Shown here piece after piece: positions 20,958 through 30,070 of a stretch of 64,000 bases of DNA (positions are counted from its first letter, which is position 1; every line of letters begins with the position of its first letter). Made by a program: the position numbers and the translations under genes. Under the pieces are notes generated by a model. That model saw only the letters and a program-made list of their open reading frames with translations. It ran no database searches and was not told the DNA's origin. This DNA comes from Pycnococcus provasolii (Eukaryota; Chlorophyta; Pseudoscourfieldiophyceae; Pseudoscourfieldiales): positions 124,001-188,000 of the forward strand of contig CP150561.1 in assembly GCA_049487715.1 (NCBI GenBank), given 5' to 3'.

Positions 20958-21941
20958 CTAAAGGACCCAGTCATCGTCCTCCTCGTCGTCTTCAGCTTTG
21001 CTGCCGCTGCTGTCGTTGTTGACGCCGCCGCTGCTACTCAAGCTGCCGCTATATCCGACGCCATAGTCACCGTCACTCGTCATAGTAACGGGATACGACG
21101 ACTGTTGCTGCATCGCACCCCAGACGTCTTCGTCGTTTTCGTCGTCAAAGGTTTCGTCGACCATCAGGCCACTGCTAGGCGGCAGCATCGCCGCCGCCGC
21201 CATTGTGCTTTCAGCGGCGCGCGCGGCACGTCGTCTCGTCGCGAGCCTGGAGAATCCCACCGCGGTTGCGCCGCCGTCCTGTGCCCACTCGTCTCTCTGC
21301 GACGCGTACGGCTCCCCTCGCGCCGCTGCCGCGAGCGTTTCCTCCTTTTCTTCGAGTTCGGCCACCTGCCCTCGTAGTTGAATCGCCTCGGCGGCGAACG
21401 ACACCGCGACTGTGGTCATGAGTATTTGTGAGAAGAGGAGCAGCGGGTCGAGCCTCCACCCTTGGAAGACTAGAATGCCTCCTGTGAGTAGTCCGAGCGA
21501 GCTGAAGAAGATGTCGCCGTCTTTTGAAATGAGCGGTTGGCGCACGCGAATGTTGTAGAGAGCCACTCCACATCCAATTAGCGCAACTCCTAGCACGGAC
21601 GCCGGTCCAAAGTCGACGTTCACGAGTGCACGAGTCGTGAGTGCGCCACCCCCACCCCCACCCCCACCAGCAGAAAGAGCATTGCGGTTTCCCAAACCGC
21701 ACATACTTTTCAGAACGCCTCCAATCCTCACAGCATTCGAGCGGCAAGTAAGACGCACAGGACCATTACCATTACCACCTCGAGAAGAAGCACCACGAGA
21801 AGACCGACGAGATGACCTGAAATGAGATGAAGCTGACGCAGACGACGACGCAGACGTGATTCCTCCTGAGCAACGCCATGAGCAGCGCTGTTGTGGTGAA
21901 GTGCCCCGAGTGCGGGTTCCAAGGGGAGGGGGCGACGCCAT
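20958..21941 (-). CDS. ycf66: Ycf66-family protein, nuclear-encoded, plastid-targeted
   Basis: 327 residues from the ATG at 21941. The first ~105 residues are Ser/Arg/Gly-rich (transit-peptide-like). The core (residues ~110-200) is typical Ycf66: FGPASVLGVALIGCGVALYN, KDGDIFFSSLGLLTGGILVF, and QGWRLDPLLLFSQ followed by FAAEAIQLR. Two or three membrane helices are evident. The C-terminal third is an acidic, Ser/Gly-rich tail ending EDDEEDDDWVL. Ycf66 is found in cyanobacteria and in plastid or nuclear genomes of green-lineage organisms; its function is unknown. It is the best single indicator of a green-lineage host. Confidence 0.85.
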   Translation of the reverse strand: MASPPPLGTRTRGTSPQQRCSWRCSGGITSASSSASASSHFRSSRRSSRGASSRGGNGNGPVRLTCRSNAVRIGGVLKSMCGLGNRNALSAGGGGGGGGALTTRALVNVDFGPASVLGVALIGCGVALYNIRVRQPLISKDGDIFFSSLGLLTGGILVFQGWRLDPLLLFSQILMTTVAVSFAAEAIQLRGQVAELEEKEETLAAAARGEPYASQRDEWAQDGGATAVGFSRLATRRRAARAAESTMAAAAMLPPSSGLMVDETFDDENDEDVWGAMQQQSSYPVTMTSDGDYGVGYSGSLSSSGGVNNDSSGSKAEDDEEDDDWVL

Positions 21942-22035
21942 GGAGCGGAGTGAGCTCGAGAGAAAAGGGGAATGTCGTCGGGCCCACCTGGAGGGATAAG
22001 AAGAGAGAGTCCCAGGGCGGCGCTTTCTTGCTTTC

Positions 22036-22115
22036 GACTTTTGGGTTTGGGGGTTTGGGGGGTTTGGGGGTTTTGGGTTTGGGGTTTGGGGGTTTGGGGG
22101 TTGAGGTTTGGGGTT
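22036..22115 (+). repeat. G-rich telomere-like array (GGGTTTGG units)
   Basis: About ten degenerate units of GGGTTTG/GGGGTTT run through 22036-22115 in the divergent space between Ycf66 (-) and the RCC1 gene (+). The run is strongly strand-asymmetric (G+T on plus) and could form G-quadruplexes. It resembles TTTGGGG/TTTAGGG-type telomere repeats, although the A found in the other arrays here is missing. Confidence 0.75.
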
Positions 22116-22231
22116 TGGTTCGGGGTTTCGGCTACCCTTTTTTCTTGATAGGTAGTTGGTAGAATTGTCCTCGGGCGTTTGGATGTTTATTTTTTATTTT
22201 TTTGCCCAGCGTGTCATCAACGTCACCGTGC

Positions 22232-23260
22232 ATGCACATGAATGTCCCACCAGTGTCAGCGTCACACAACAACCACCTCCTGCTGAGCCTGAAGGACAAA
22301 GCCATCGCCGTATGGCTCGACTGGCTCGTCACCGTGCACAGGCCGCGGCGACTCGCTGCCGTTCAAGAAAGGCGCATTCGGCGCGCAAGGGCAAACGCCG
22401 TGATTAGTGCGGGTTACAGGCACTCGTTGGCATTGCGAGCCGACGGGAGCGTCGCGTGCTGGGGTGCCAACACCTTCGGCCAGGCGCCTCCCGCCGGTGT
22501 GGAGGGCGACTTCATAGCGGTCGCCGCGGGCTGTGAACACTCGTTGGCATTGCGAGCCAACGGGAGCGTCGCGTGCTGGGGTGCCAACCACTTCGACCAG
22601 GCGCATCCCGGCGGCGACGTGGAGGGCGACTTCGTAGCGGTCGCTGCGGGTTACTTTCACTCGTTGGCAGTGCGAGCCAACGGGAGCGTCGCGTGCTGGG
22701 GTGATAACGATAGCGGCAAAGCGCCTCCCGCCGGCGTGGAGGGCGACTTCGTAGCGGTCGCTGCGGGTTACTATCACTCGTTGGCAGTGCGAGCCGACGG
22801 GAGCGTCGCGTGCTGGGGTGATAACACCTTCGGCCAAGCGCCTCCCGCGGGCGTGGAGGGCGACTTCGTAGCGGTCGCCGCGGGCAATGCACACTCGTTG
22901 GCAGTGCGAGCCGACGGGAGCGTCGTGTGCTTGGGACGGAACGACGACGGTCAGGCGCCTCCCGCCGGCGTGGAGGGCGACTTCGTAGCTGTCGCCGCGG
23001 GTTACTATCACTCGTTGGCAGTGCGAGCCGACGGGAGCGTCGCGTGCTGGGGCTGGAACAACCACGGCCAAGCGCCTCCCGCCGGCGTGGAGGGCGACTT
23101 CGTAGCTGTCGCCGCGGGTAGAGTACACTCGTTGGCACTGCGAGCCGACGGGAGCGTCGCGTGCTGGGGTGCCAACGGCGACGGCCAAGCACCTACCGAT
23201 GCGTCGCGCTTAGGTGAGCTCAACGGCACGCGGTTCATGACAGAGATTCGCATCTTGTAA
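22232..23260 (+). CDS. RCC1-type (bacterial/chlamydial-like) tandem-repeat protein
   Basis: 342 residues from the first ATG at 22232. After a ~75-residue basic leader come seven near-identical 39-residue repeats (nt ~22413-23190) of the form AAGxxHSLAxRADGSVACWG followed by xNxxGQAPPAGVEGDFVAV. These are RCC1_2-type beta-propeller blades, seven being exactly one propeller. The repeats are also nearly identical at DNA level (117-nt period), so the array expanded recently or is homogenised. Such arrays are common in bacteria and large viruses; a function cannot be assigned. The only variable residues are at fixed positions (for example YY/YF/NA/RV before HSLA and NTF/DDD/WNN before GQ), which suggests a designed binding face. 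TGTAA overlaps the stop. Confidence 0.8.
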   Translation: MHMNVPPVSASHNNHLLLSLKDKAIAVWLDWLVTVHRPRRLAAVQERRIRRARANAVISAGYRHSLALRADGSVACWGANTFGQAPPAGVEGDFIAVAAGCEHSLALRANGSVACWGANHFDQAHPGGDVEGDFVAVAAGYFHSLAVRANGSVACWGDNDSGKAPPAGVEGDFVAVAAGYYHSLAVRADGSVACWGDNTFGQAPPAGVEGDFVAVAAGNAHSLAVRADGSVVCLGRNDDGQAPPAGVEGDFVAVAAGYYHSLAVRADGSVACWGWNNHGQAPPAGVEGDFVAVAAGRVHSLALRADGSVACWGANGDGQAPTDASRLGELNGTRFMTEIRIL

Positions 23261-23472
23261 TCAAATCTCACGCTCACATTGTACTCTAACCAAACAACCC
23301 AAATCAAGCACCAGAGCGAACCACCAAGATACTCAAAGACAGAATAGGAGTCAAATAGGGGGTTGGGTTCCCCAGTGCAGATGAAGTTGGGGGGGTGACC
23401 AGTGTGTTGATTGATTGACAAAACAATATGTATTTATAAATATACGTGTACGTGTAGGTTACATGTTGTTGT

Positions 23473-24465
23473 TCAAGTTGTCTCAAGAAGAACGTTTGGT
23501 GTGTTTCTTTTCGACGTGTAGATCCTCACGCCCGTCGTCGCGGCATACTTCGTATTCTGGTAACGTTTATCCAATAGAGAGCTTGAGACAAAAGCGTGGT
23601 ACGAAAATACGTCCTCCAACGATAACAGCAGGTCCTCTGCGGCGGGTAAACGAGGGCGGTGCGCAAACGCAAAGGCAAATTTCCAGCCTCGTGCTTGCGA
23701 CGCACGCTCGAGAGACTGAAGGCACGCGACGAGTTTGTCGAACACCTCGGGAACATACGCGAGGTCGGCGCCAAGAACGAGCAAGGTTTGCGGGGCGAGG
23801 TCAGCCGACGTGCGTGACTTGTCTCCACGTGACTTTGCAGCCTTTGTTTTTCTCGTGTTTGCACTGCCGCTCGTGCTTGCGTCGTCGATCCACTTGATGA
23901 TTTCAGCCTCGTGCTCTTCATTCCCCCAGCTCCACTCTCTGAGCGCAACGGGGCAGCCGAGGTGTTTATTCGACGCGGCATTTGCTCGCGTGACGGCATC
24001 TAGCACGTGCGCAAAGTCGGTCGCGCACACAGCCTTCGCACCCGCGGCTGCCGCTGCGAGTGCTCCTATGGCTGTTCCACATCCGAGTTCGATTGCCGTC
24101 GTTTGGTTCCAGAGGAAGGTCCACGGTAAGGTTGTCTTGCTAATCGTGCTTATCGTCTTGGTATGTTTGAGCACGTCTTGTTGTTCTGCGACGAGAAATC
24201 TCCTCAGGAGGTCACCGCATTCCCAAACGCACCCTCCGACTCCCACTTTAAAGTTCTGCGTGACTGTGACTGTATTAGTGCGCATGGTGATTGGCGAGTA
24301 CGCGTGAAAGCAGAACGGGTCTTGAAATTCGTTCGCGATAGCATTCCGCGGCTTGAACGAGACGCCGCCGTACTCGCCCGTGTAGAAGGACCCGGACGCA
24401 CGACCTGGACCCTTACAAGAGGCACCACCATTCCCATCATGATTCGTGTCAGCGTTGTCCCCCAT
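23473..24465 (-). CDS. Class I methyltransferase, METTL21/EEF-lysine methyltransferase-like
   Basis: 330 residues from the ATG at 24465. Pattern of the Methyltransf_16 family: a GGCVWECGDLLRRFL lead-in, SAM motif I AIELGCGTAIGALAAAAAGA, acidic post-I CATDF, and VLGADLAYVPEVFDKLV in place of the family's D-x-x-Y/W-motif region, then FAFAHRPRL. Family members trimethylate lysines on elongation factors, chaperones and similar proteins; the target here is unknown. A Lys/Arg/Ser-rich insert lies at about residues 205-225. Single exon, with TGTAA shortly after the stop on the coding strand. Confidence 0.75.
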   Translation of the reverse strand: MGDNADTNHDGNGGASCKGPGRASGSFYTGEYGGVSFKPRNAIANEFQDPFCFHAYSPITMRTNTVTVTQNFKVGVGGCVWECGDLLRRFLVAEQQDVLKHTKTISTISKTTLPWTFLWNQTTAIELGCGTAIGALAAAAAGAKAVCATDFAHVLDAVTRANAASNKHLGCPVALREWSWGNEEHEAEIIKWIDDASTSGSANTRKTKAAKSRGDKSRTSADLAPQTLLVLGADLAYVPEVFDKLVACLQSLERASQARGWKFAFAFAHRPRLPAAEDLLLSLEDVFSYHAFVSSSLLDKRYQNTKYAATTGVRIYTSKRNTPNVLLETT

Positions 24466-24991
24466 GGATCAAGCGCCCCCGGGGATCGATCGATCAAGAC
24501 AACTGAAAAGAGCAAGAAAACCTTTTTAGTCTACAGGTATCGTACTGTTAACGGTATCACGACGGCGAGCGATTCACCACGGCATCATCATCAACATGAC
24601 GGGGCCATCACTTGCTTGTGGTGACTGGTGCCCCGATAATGAGAGGGAGAGGAGAGGAGAGGAAGGGAACGAACCAAAGCCCAAGGGAACTCCGAGTCTC
24701 CGAGGTCTCGGTTAGGGTTTCTAGGGTTAGGGTTACGGCTCTCACCTCTCACCTCTCACTCCCCTCTCAGGTTCCTTTTCCGGATCCTTCTTTCGGGGTT
24801 ACGGTAGGGTTTCCAGGGTTAGGGTTTCGAGGGTTAGGGTTTCTAGAACTAGGGTTACGGCTCTCGTCGGGTGGTTTTCCCTTGCTTTTTGTTTGTGGCG
24901 GCGCCATTGCCCTATTTTATTTTATTCTCGAGAATACTGGCTGCTTTTAAGCTTGCTTTACTGTAAGGTGTGCTCGCTCGCTCGCTCGACG
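24466..24991. promoter_or_regulatory. Divergent promoter region with scattered TTAGGGTTT motifs
   Basis: A 525-bp space between the METTL21-like gene (-) and the RPC7-like gene (+). Between 24713 and 24857 the words GTTAGGGTTT, CTAGGGTTAGGGTTACGG and GAGGGTTAGGGTTTC occur repeatedly, interleaved with CTCACCTCTCACTCC and two partially duplicated GGTTACGG blocks. This resembles plant telo-box (AAACCCTAA) promoter elements. That it is a promoter is an inference from position. Confidence 0.45.
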
Positions 24992-25897
24992 ATGCTCGGT
25001 GATGCTAACGGCAACGGTGGTCCTGGTGGTGGTGATATCATCGCTCCTGCCCCTGCCCACGACATGGGTGACGGCATCATCAATGATGTTGCGGGCCTTA
25101 CCAACAACGTGAACGGCAACATCAATGTCAGCGGCGAGTTACAAGGCAACTCCGCGCAACAGCAGCAGCAAAATACGATGCAGAATCTTGCTCATACAGG
25201 TGGTAATAGTAGCAGTAGCAGACAGCCAACACGTGTTGAGAACCTTCTACAAGGATACCCGCAACTCGACGTGCCGCCGCCACCACACGCCGACGCGGAT
25301 AACGCCTTGTACAAACTACTCGTCCAAAATAGACACGTAATGCAAAGAACAGCAGACGTATTCAAAAAGAAAGCGCGCGCAAAAAAAACACGCATGAACA
25401 CGCCGGAAGATGACGCGGCGTTCGCAAAACTTGTGCGAATGGAGTGCACGGATGAAGGGAAGGAGGACATCGCGCTCGCAGGCGAGGAGTTTCCGACGGA
25501 ACTTCTGCGAAAATCAAAAAGTTCCACTCACGGAGACGATACGGCGCGCAGGGAAGCTGCAACAGCCGCAGGACCAGCTGGTGACGACTGGGACATGCCC
25601 AGAGGACGAAGACGGAGAAAGCGCCACGCGCTCGACGACGACTCGGATGACGACGGCATCGACGACGACGACGACGGCGACGATGATGACGAAGACGAGG
25701 GCAAGGACCAACAAAGGCACGCCGGTGGCGGCTACGACGACGACGACGACGACGACGACGAGGGAGTCGGCTTGGATGACGACGACGAGGATGACTACGT
25801 TGTCGACCAAACGTACCTAAATCAAGTGTACGACGATGACGACGACGGCGCAGACGACCTCGGCGGCCTTGACGACGACGAGGGTGCAGTATACTAA
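24992..25897 (+). CDS. RNA polymerase III subunit RPC7/Rpc31-like acidic protein
   Basis: 301 residues from the ATG at 24992. The middle has short basic segments (VFKKKARAKKTRM) and EEFPTELLRK, which resembles the FPxELL element of Rpc31-type subunits. The last third is extremely acidic, with Asp runs, then DDYVVDQTYLNQVY and a terminal DDDEGAVY. A tail of acidic blocks around a DYxxxxY motif, ending in E-[AG]-x-Y, is typical of RPC7 (POLR3G), which sits in the Pol III initiation subcomplex RPC3-RPC6-RPC7. The similarity is short and low-complexity, so this is a likely but not certain call. A generic acidic nuclear protein is the alternative. Confidence 0.55.
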   Translation: MLGDANGNGGPGGGDIIAPAPAHDMGDGIINDVAGLTNNVNGNINVSGELQGNSAQQQQQNTMQNLAHTGGNSSSSRQPTRVENLLQGYPQLDVPPPPHADADNALYKLLVQNRHVMQRTADVFKKKARAKKTRMNTPEDDAAFAKLVRMECTDEGKEDIALAGEEFPTELLRKSKSSTHGDDTARREAATAAGPAGDDWDMPRGRRRRKRHALDDDSDDDGIDDDDDGDDDDEDEGKDQQRHAGGGYDDDDDDDDEGVGLDDDDEDDYVVDQTYLNQVYDDDDDGADDLGGLDDDEGAVY

Positions 25898-26269
25898 CAA
25901 ACTCAGATCCCTCATTCAGTAATGAAGTTGCACATTAGTTTGTCCAACGGTCGTCCATTCACATCATTCACTTTCACCATTCAGCCCATTCACCGGTGCC
26001 ATTCACTGCGCGTTTTGTTTTTGGCGCAGGTGATTTCGAAGGTTGTATCACTCTATCAGGGCGCTTTCGTCCAGTACGTAGTAGAACGTCGTCGTTGACC
26101 ATCAAGCATGCAAAATGACTTGGCGAAACAGAAAGCGCGTGGGAGGAGCACCGCAAGGCAGACAAGCTATTTAGCAAAACAATGTTAATAAAAGATCACC
26201 TCCTACAATCTCTCAATTACTCTCAAGCTCCATACTGGTACAAATCGAATCGCTTAACCTTACAGCTCA
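25898..26269. other. Convergent intergenic region
   Basis: 370 bp holding the 3' ends of the RPC7-like gene (+) and the channel gene (-). Simple ATTCA/CATTCAC repeats occur near 25913-25990. Nothing else is visible. Confidence 0.4.
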
Positions 26270-28936
26270 TCATGCCAGGCTTGTTAGATTGTCGGTGCTA
26301 TCTGCAGGCGAATCCTTTGATAAAGCTCGCGACAATGTTCGCAGGAGGCCCGATTTCTTCTCCTTTATTCTATCAAGCGAGAAGTCTCGATCTTGGACGA
26401 TGAACATCATCTCCAAAAACTCGTCGCCACTCACATCGCCCGTGCCGTCAACGTCCATCATGCCGAGAATCTCTTCAGCGTCCTGGCTCCTGACACCACG
26501 ACCCACCATGTGAAGAACGTGCTCGAGCTCAGCCACATCGATCGTTCCTTCATTGTCCATGTCGAAGAGCTTGAACACTCGCAGCAGAATTTTTGCATCG
26601 TCCATAGAAGCTCCAAAGGTGCGGCAAACCCTCTTAATCCGCCTCTTCTCCTTTGCCTCCTTTAAGAACTCGTCGGATGTCTCCTGCATCGCGTTCGTGA
26701 CCACGCCCACGAAAAGGCTGAGTGTGACGAGACTGCCGATAACGATGAAGGATACGAAGTACAACGCGGCGACGAAGCCGTGCGCCTTGTGCTGACAGGC
26801 CAATGACGTGTCGTTGCCATTATTCAAGCCCGTGTATCCAGAGCCGTCGTTCAGTTGATTTTCAGGGTAACGCCGGCAGCCGTAGATATTGATGTACATC
26901 ACATCCGTCCAGTCCTCCAACGTCGCGCAGCGGAACAGCGTGACGAACGTTTTGCCTATTCCGTCAAAGTGCCATGGATCATTTTTTCGGAAAAGCGCCA
27001 TCCCGATGATGGCGTACATGTAAAACTCCATGAACATGAGAAGGACGATGTACCCAACGCTACCAAAACCTTTGATGAGGCCTTCGATGATGATCTGAAT
27101 CTGAGGGAAGCTCTTCGCGAGCTTGGGGATGCGCAGCAGACGCACGACGCGAACAACCTTGGCTTTCGCGTAGACGAAACTCAGCACGACCACGAGTAAG
27201 TCGAACACATTCCAGTTGTCCAAGAAAAAGTGATGAGGTTGGAGGCCACATGCGACCACCTTTAGCACAATCTCCAGCGTGAAGAAATAAAGGCAGAAGC
27301 TGTCAAGCACCGTGATGGCAGTGTTGGAGCTCAGGCTGTCGTACGTCTGAAGACCAACCAATATGCTTGCGAGCGAGATGATGACGCCGGAGAAGTATGC
27401 AAATCCGTCTGAGTTCACCTTCGCTGCTAGGCTGTGCGCAAATGTCGCGTACTTCGCCACGAGCTCAGACTTTCCCTCAATCTCGCGTTGGAGGCGGTGG
27501 ATCGTCTTGGTGGTGCGCATTTTCGTAGATTTCATCGCATTTTTCGTCGTTATAATTATTGACTTCATGCGAGATAACTTGCCGGGTGAATCTTGCACTT
27601 CCGCTTCTTCCTCGTGCTCCTCGTCTTGCGCTTCGTCTAGAAGTTGCTCGCATAGCCCGAGATCGTTCCTGAACGCCGCCTCGAGAGCCTTCTTGATCTT
27701 CGGCTTGGACAAAACGCGGCCACGCTTTTGCTTGGCATACTTCAGCTTACTGATGAGCTTCATGCGCGCGTTGTACTTCTCGCTCTCCTCACTCATCGAC
27801 GTGTTGATGACTCCGATGAAGAGACTAAGCATCACCAGAGAGCCGATGAGCATCAGCGAGATGTGATAAAGCGGGCTGACGGCATTCAACGCCTCGTCCC
27901 TGTCGCAATTGAAGTTGTCGTCCACTGTCCCATCTGTGTAGCCATACTTGGCACACCCGAACCAGTTGATGTACATCACGTCGGTCCAATCCTCTCCAGT
28001 GACAACGCGGAACATGGAAAGCAGCGCTGTGTCCAGCGTTCGGAAGTGCGTTGGGTCGTTGTTCTGGAAGAGCACCATGCCGACAATCGAGTACATGTAA
28101 AGCACCAAAAAGAGCAGCAGCAGGATGATGACAATGCTGCTCAGGCCGCTCATGAGGCCCTTGATGATGAGCTGCAGCTGCGGAACCATGTGCAGAAGCC
28201 GCAGCATGCGCAGCACGCGCAGGAGACGGAGCACCATGCCCGCGGCGCCTGCGTCTGGAATGTAGCAGATTATGACAACGACGAAGTCGAAAAGGTTCCA
28301 CGAGTTCTTGAAGTACAGGAGCGGATTCGAAGTCACGAGGTACGTTTCGAAGGGCCCTACCGTGTCGTCCTCTATCACCGCCAGCTCGTGTTGCACCCTC
28401 GCTTCGTCAACTTCTTCCGCCAAGGGGTACGACACGCCTGAGCCGCAGAAGCGTATGAGCGCCTCGATGGTGAACAAAACGGTGATGATCCACTCCACCG
28501 CCAGCAGCCACGGGGCGTCGCCGCTCTCCTCCTTGACGCCTGCAAGCGCAGCGGCTGTCAAGATCGCGCACATGCCGACAAGTTGAAACTTCATCTCGTG
28601 TTTACCCTCCGTCAGCTCGTAGCAAGCGTTGGCTACGCGGTTCCAAGTGCTTCCCGAGCCGTCGAGCGGCACAGGCTTTTCCTGTGGCTTTACCTCGTAT
28701 TCATCCTTGAGGGATACCAACTCCGAGAATTCGCTCATTTTTCTGCGAATTTCGTAACCTGTGTTTGTGCGTGACATCTCCTGCGAGTTCTTTGGCGAGC
28801 TGGAGTCTGCTGTGTTCTCTGCATCGTACATGGCCGGCAAGTTGTCTTTCACCTCATCGCCGTCGGCCGGCGGTTTTCCCGTGGGCTCGCGCGAGTCGTC
28901 GTTGTGACTGGTCGTCGTCGTCGTCGTCGTCGTCAT
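26270..28936 (-). CDS. Two-domain voltage-gated cation channel with C-terminal EF-hands
   Basis: 888 residues from the ATG at 28936. Two homologous six-helix units are present. Unit I has an Arg-rich S4 (LRLLRVLRMLRLLHM) and pore motif TGEDWTDVM. Unit II has S4 KVVRVVRLLRIPKLAK and pore TLEDWTDVM. Each unit has a pore acidic pair, so both filters are of the EDW type seen in single-domain algal EukCat/BacNav-like channels and in some Ca channels. After unit II come two canonical EF-hand loops (DMDNEGTIDVAE and DVDGTGDVSGDE). TPC channels are the known two-domain architecture, but TPCs carry EF-hands between the two domains, not at the end. It is likely a Ca/Na channel of plasma, vacuolar or flagellar membrane, gated by voltage and modulated by Ca. 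Confidence 0.9.
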   Translation of the reverse strand: MTTTTTTTTSHNDDSREPTGKPPADGDEVKDNLPAMYDAENTADSSSPKNSQEMSRTNTGYEIRRKMSEFSELVSLKDEYEVKPQEKPVPLDGSGSTWNRVANACYELTEGKHEMKFQLVGMCAILTAAALAGVKEESGDAPWLLAVEWIITVLFTIEALIRFCGSGVSYPLAEEVDEARVQHELAVIEDDTVGPFETYLVTSNPLLYFKNSWNLFDFVVVIICYIPDAGAAGMVLRLLRVLRMLRLLHMVPQLQLIIKGLMSGLSSIVIILLLLFLVLYMYSIVGMVLFQNNDPTHFRTLDTALLSMFRVVTGEDWTDVMYINWFGCAKYGYTDGTVDDNFNCDRDEALNAVSPLYHISLMLIGSLVMLSLFIGVINTSMSEESEKYNARMKLISKLKYAKQKRGRVLSKPKIKKALEAAFRNDLGLCEQLLDEAQDEEHEEEAEVQDSPGKLSRMKSIIITTKNAMKSTKMRTTKTIHRLQREIEGKSELVAKYATFAHSLAAKVNSDGFAYFSGVIISLASILVGLQTYDSLSSNTAITVLDSFCLYFFTLEIVLKVVACGLQPHHFFLDNWNVFDLLVVVLSFVYAKAKVVRVVRLLRIPKLAKSFPQIQIIIEGLIKGFGSVGYIVLLMFMEFYMYAIIGMALFRKNDPWHFDGIGKTFVTLFRCATLEDWTDVMYINIYGCRRYPENQLNDGSGYTGLNNGNDTSLACQHKAHGFVAALYFVSFIVIGSLVTLSLFVGVVTNAMQETSDEFLKEAKEKRRIKRVCRTFGASMDDAKILLRVFKLFDMDNEGTIDVAELEHVLHMVGRGVRSQDAEEILGMMDVDGTGDVSGDEFLEMMFIVQDRDFSLDRIKEKKSGLLRTLSRALSKDSPADSTDNLTSLA

Positions 28937-30070
28937 ATCTTATGTTCTGTATCTACTTGAAACAATATCGCAGACTCCACTCAGCACGACCTTGCAAGGT
29001 ATGAATCCCGTGGACGTGGACGACAGCCCGGTCCCGCCAAGATCTGCACACCTGAGAGACACACTCACGACGTAGAACGGCACGTTCCTCCCTCGAGCAA
29101 GCGCACGGGTCCCTCTGAGCAGCTGTGCGCACACACAAGCTCACACCACACGCAAGGGCTCAGACACGAGACACAGCCACTTCACACGAGACACAGCCAC
29201 TTCACACGAGACACAGCCACAAGCGCGCGGAGCACTTAAAAAAGGCTAACGGAGCGGAAAGGCAGAGCTTACTATCGTGGAGGATAGCGCAGGTAGGTGT
29301 CCGGACACACACAGAGGAGGAGAGCGACTCCAAGGGCGAGCGCTTAAGCCTGAGCCTCCCTCTTCTGGAGAAGGGAAGGGGAGAGCCGGCGGGCGGGTCG
29401 TGTCGCGTCGTGGACCCGTGGGTTAGGTCCGTGGGTTAGGTCCGTGGTGTGGTTGGACCCGTGGTTTTGCCTCATTGGAACCTCTGGTGGGAACGGGAAC
29501 CAGCCACTACCTTTATTAGCCAGCATCTTGTGTGCGGTTTGTGCGCGGTTTGTGTGCGGTTTGTGCGCGTCAAGGAGGCGGCCTGGCTGTGTTGGAGAGC
29601 CTCAAGGAGGAGGAACTGTGGTCTGTGGGTGGAAATTCCAACGGGACTTCGTTCGCTTTTTCCCCTCTTTTCGTCTTTTTTCCGTTGGATTTCTGCGATG
29701 TTCGCGCGAACGATGCCAGGCATCCTTCCTCCTCCTTCTTTCTCTCACGTTCGAGCGGCGGCGAGGCTCAGCGCTTCAAGGGACCACCGCCAGGATTCCG
29801 CGGCACTTGGAGGAGCAGACCTTGTTCTCGCAGAGTTTGGGTTACACGGTTGACTCGTAAAAATAGCCTTTAGTACTTATCATGTGCAAGTCGTGGATTT
29901 CCTTCCATTCGACTGGCTGGCTGCCACACGCCACACGGCCAACCAAGTTCCTGCAAGAAAGGAAGAAACAACACGTGCGGGCAAGAAAGGCGGAATGAAA
30001 GGAAAAAAAGGGATCCCATCGCGTTCTAAACCTTTCCTGTAAAAGGATACAATCCATACCTATACAAAGA
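28937..30070. other. Intergenic region upstream of the channel gene
   Basis: About 1.1 kb. A short direct repeat (CACGAGACACAGCCACTT, three copies with a 24-nt step, 29163-29222) lies in the channel gene's 5' region. GTGGGTTAGGTCC is repeated near 29417-29445. Overlapping plus-strand frames at 29444-29873 have no domain and are not called. Confidence 0.4.

Noticed and set aside
22262-23188. Long minus-strand frames opposite the RCC1 repeat gene
   Set aside because: They persist only because the 117-nt repeats lack antisense stops; the plus frame carries the RCC1 signature.
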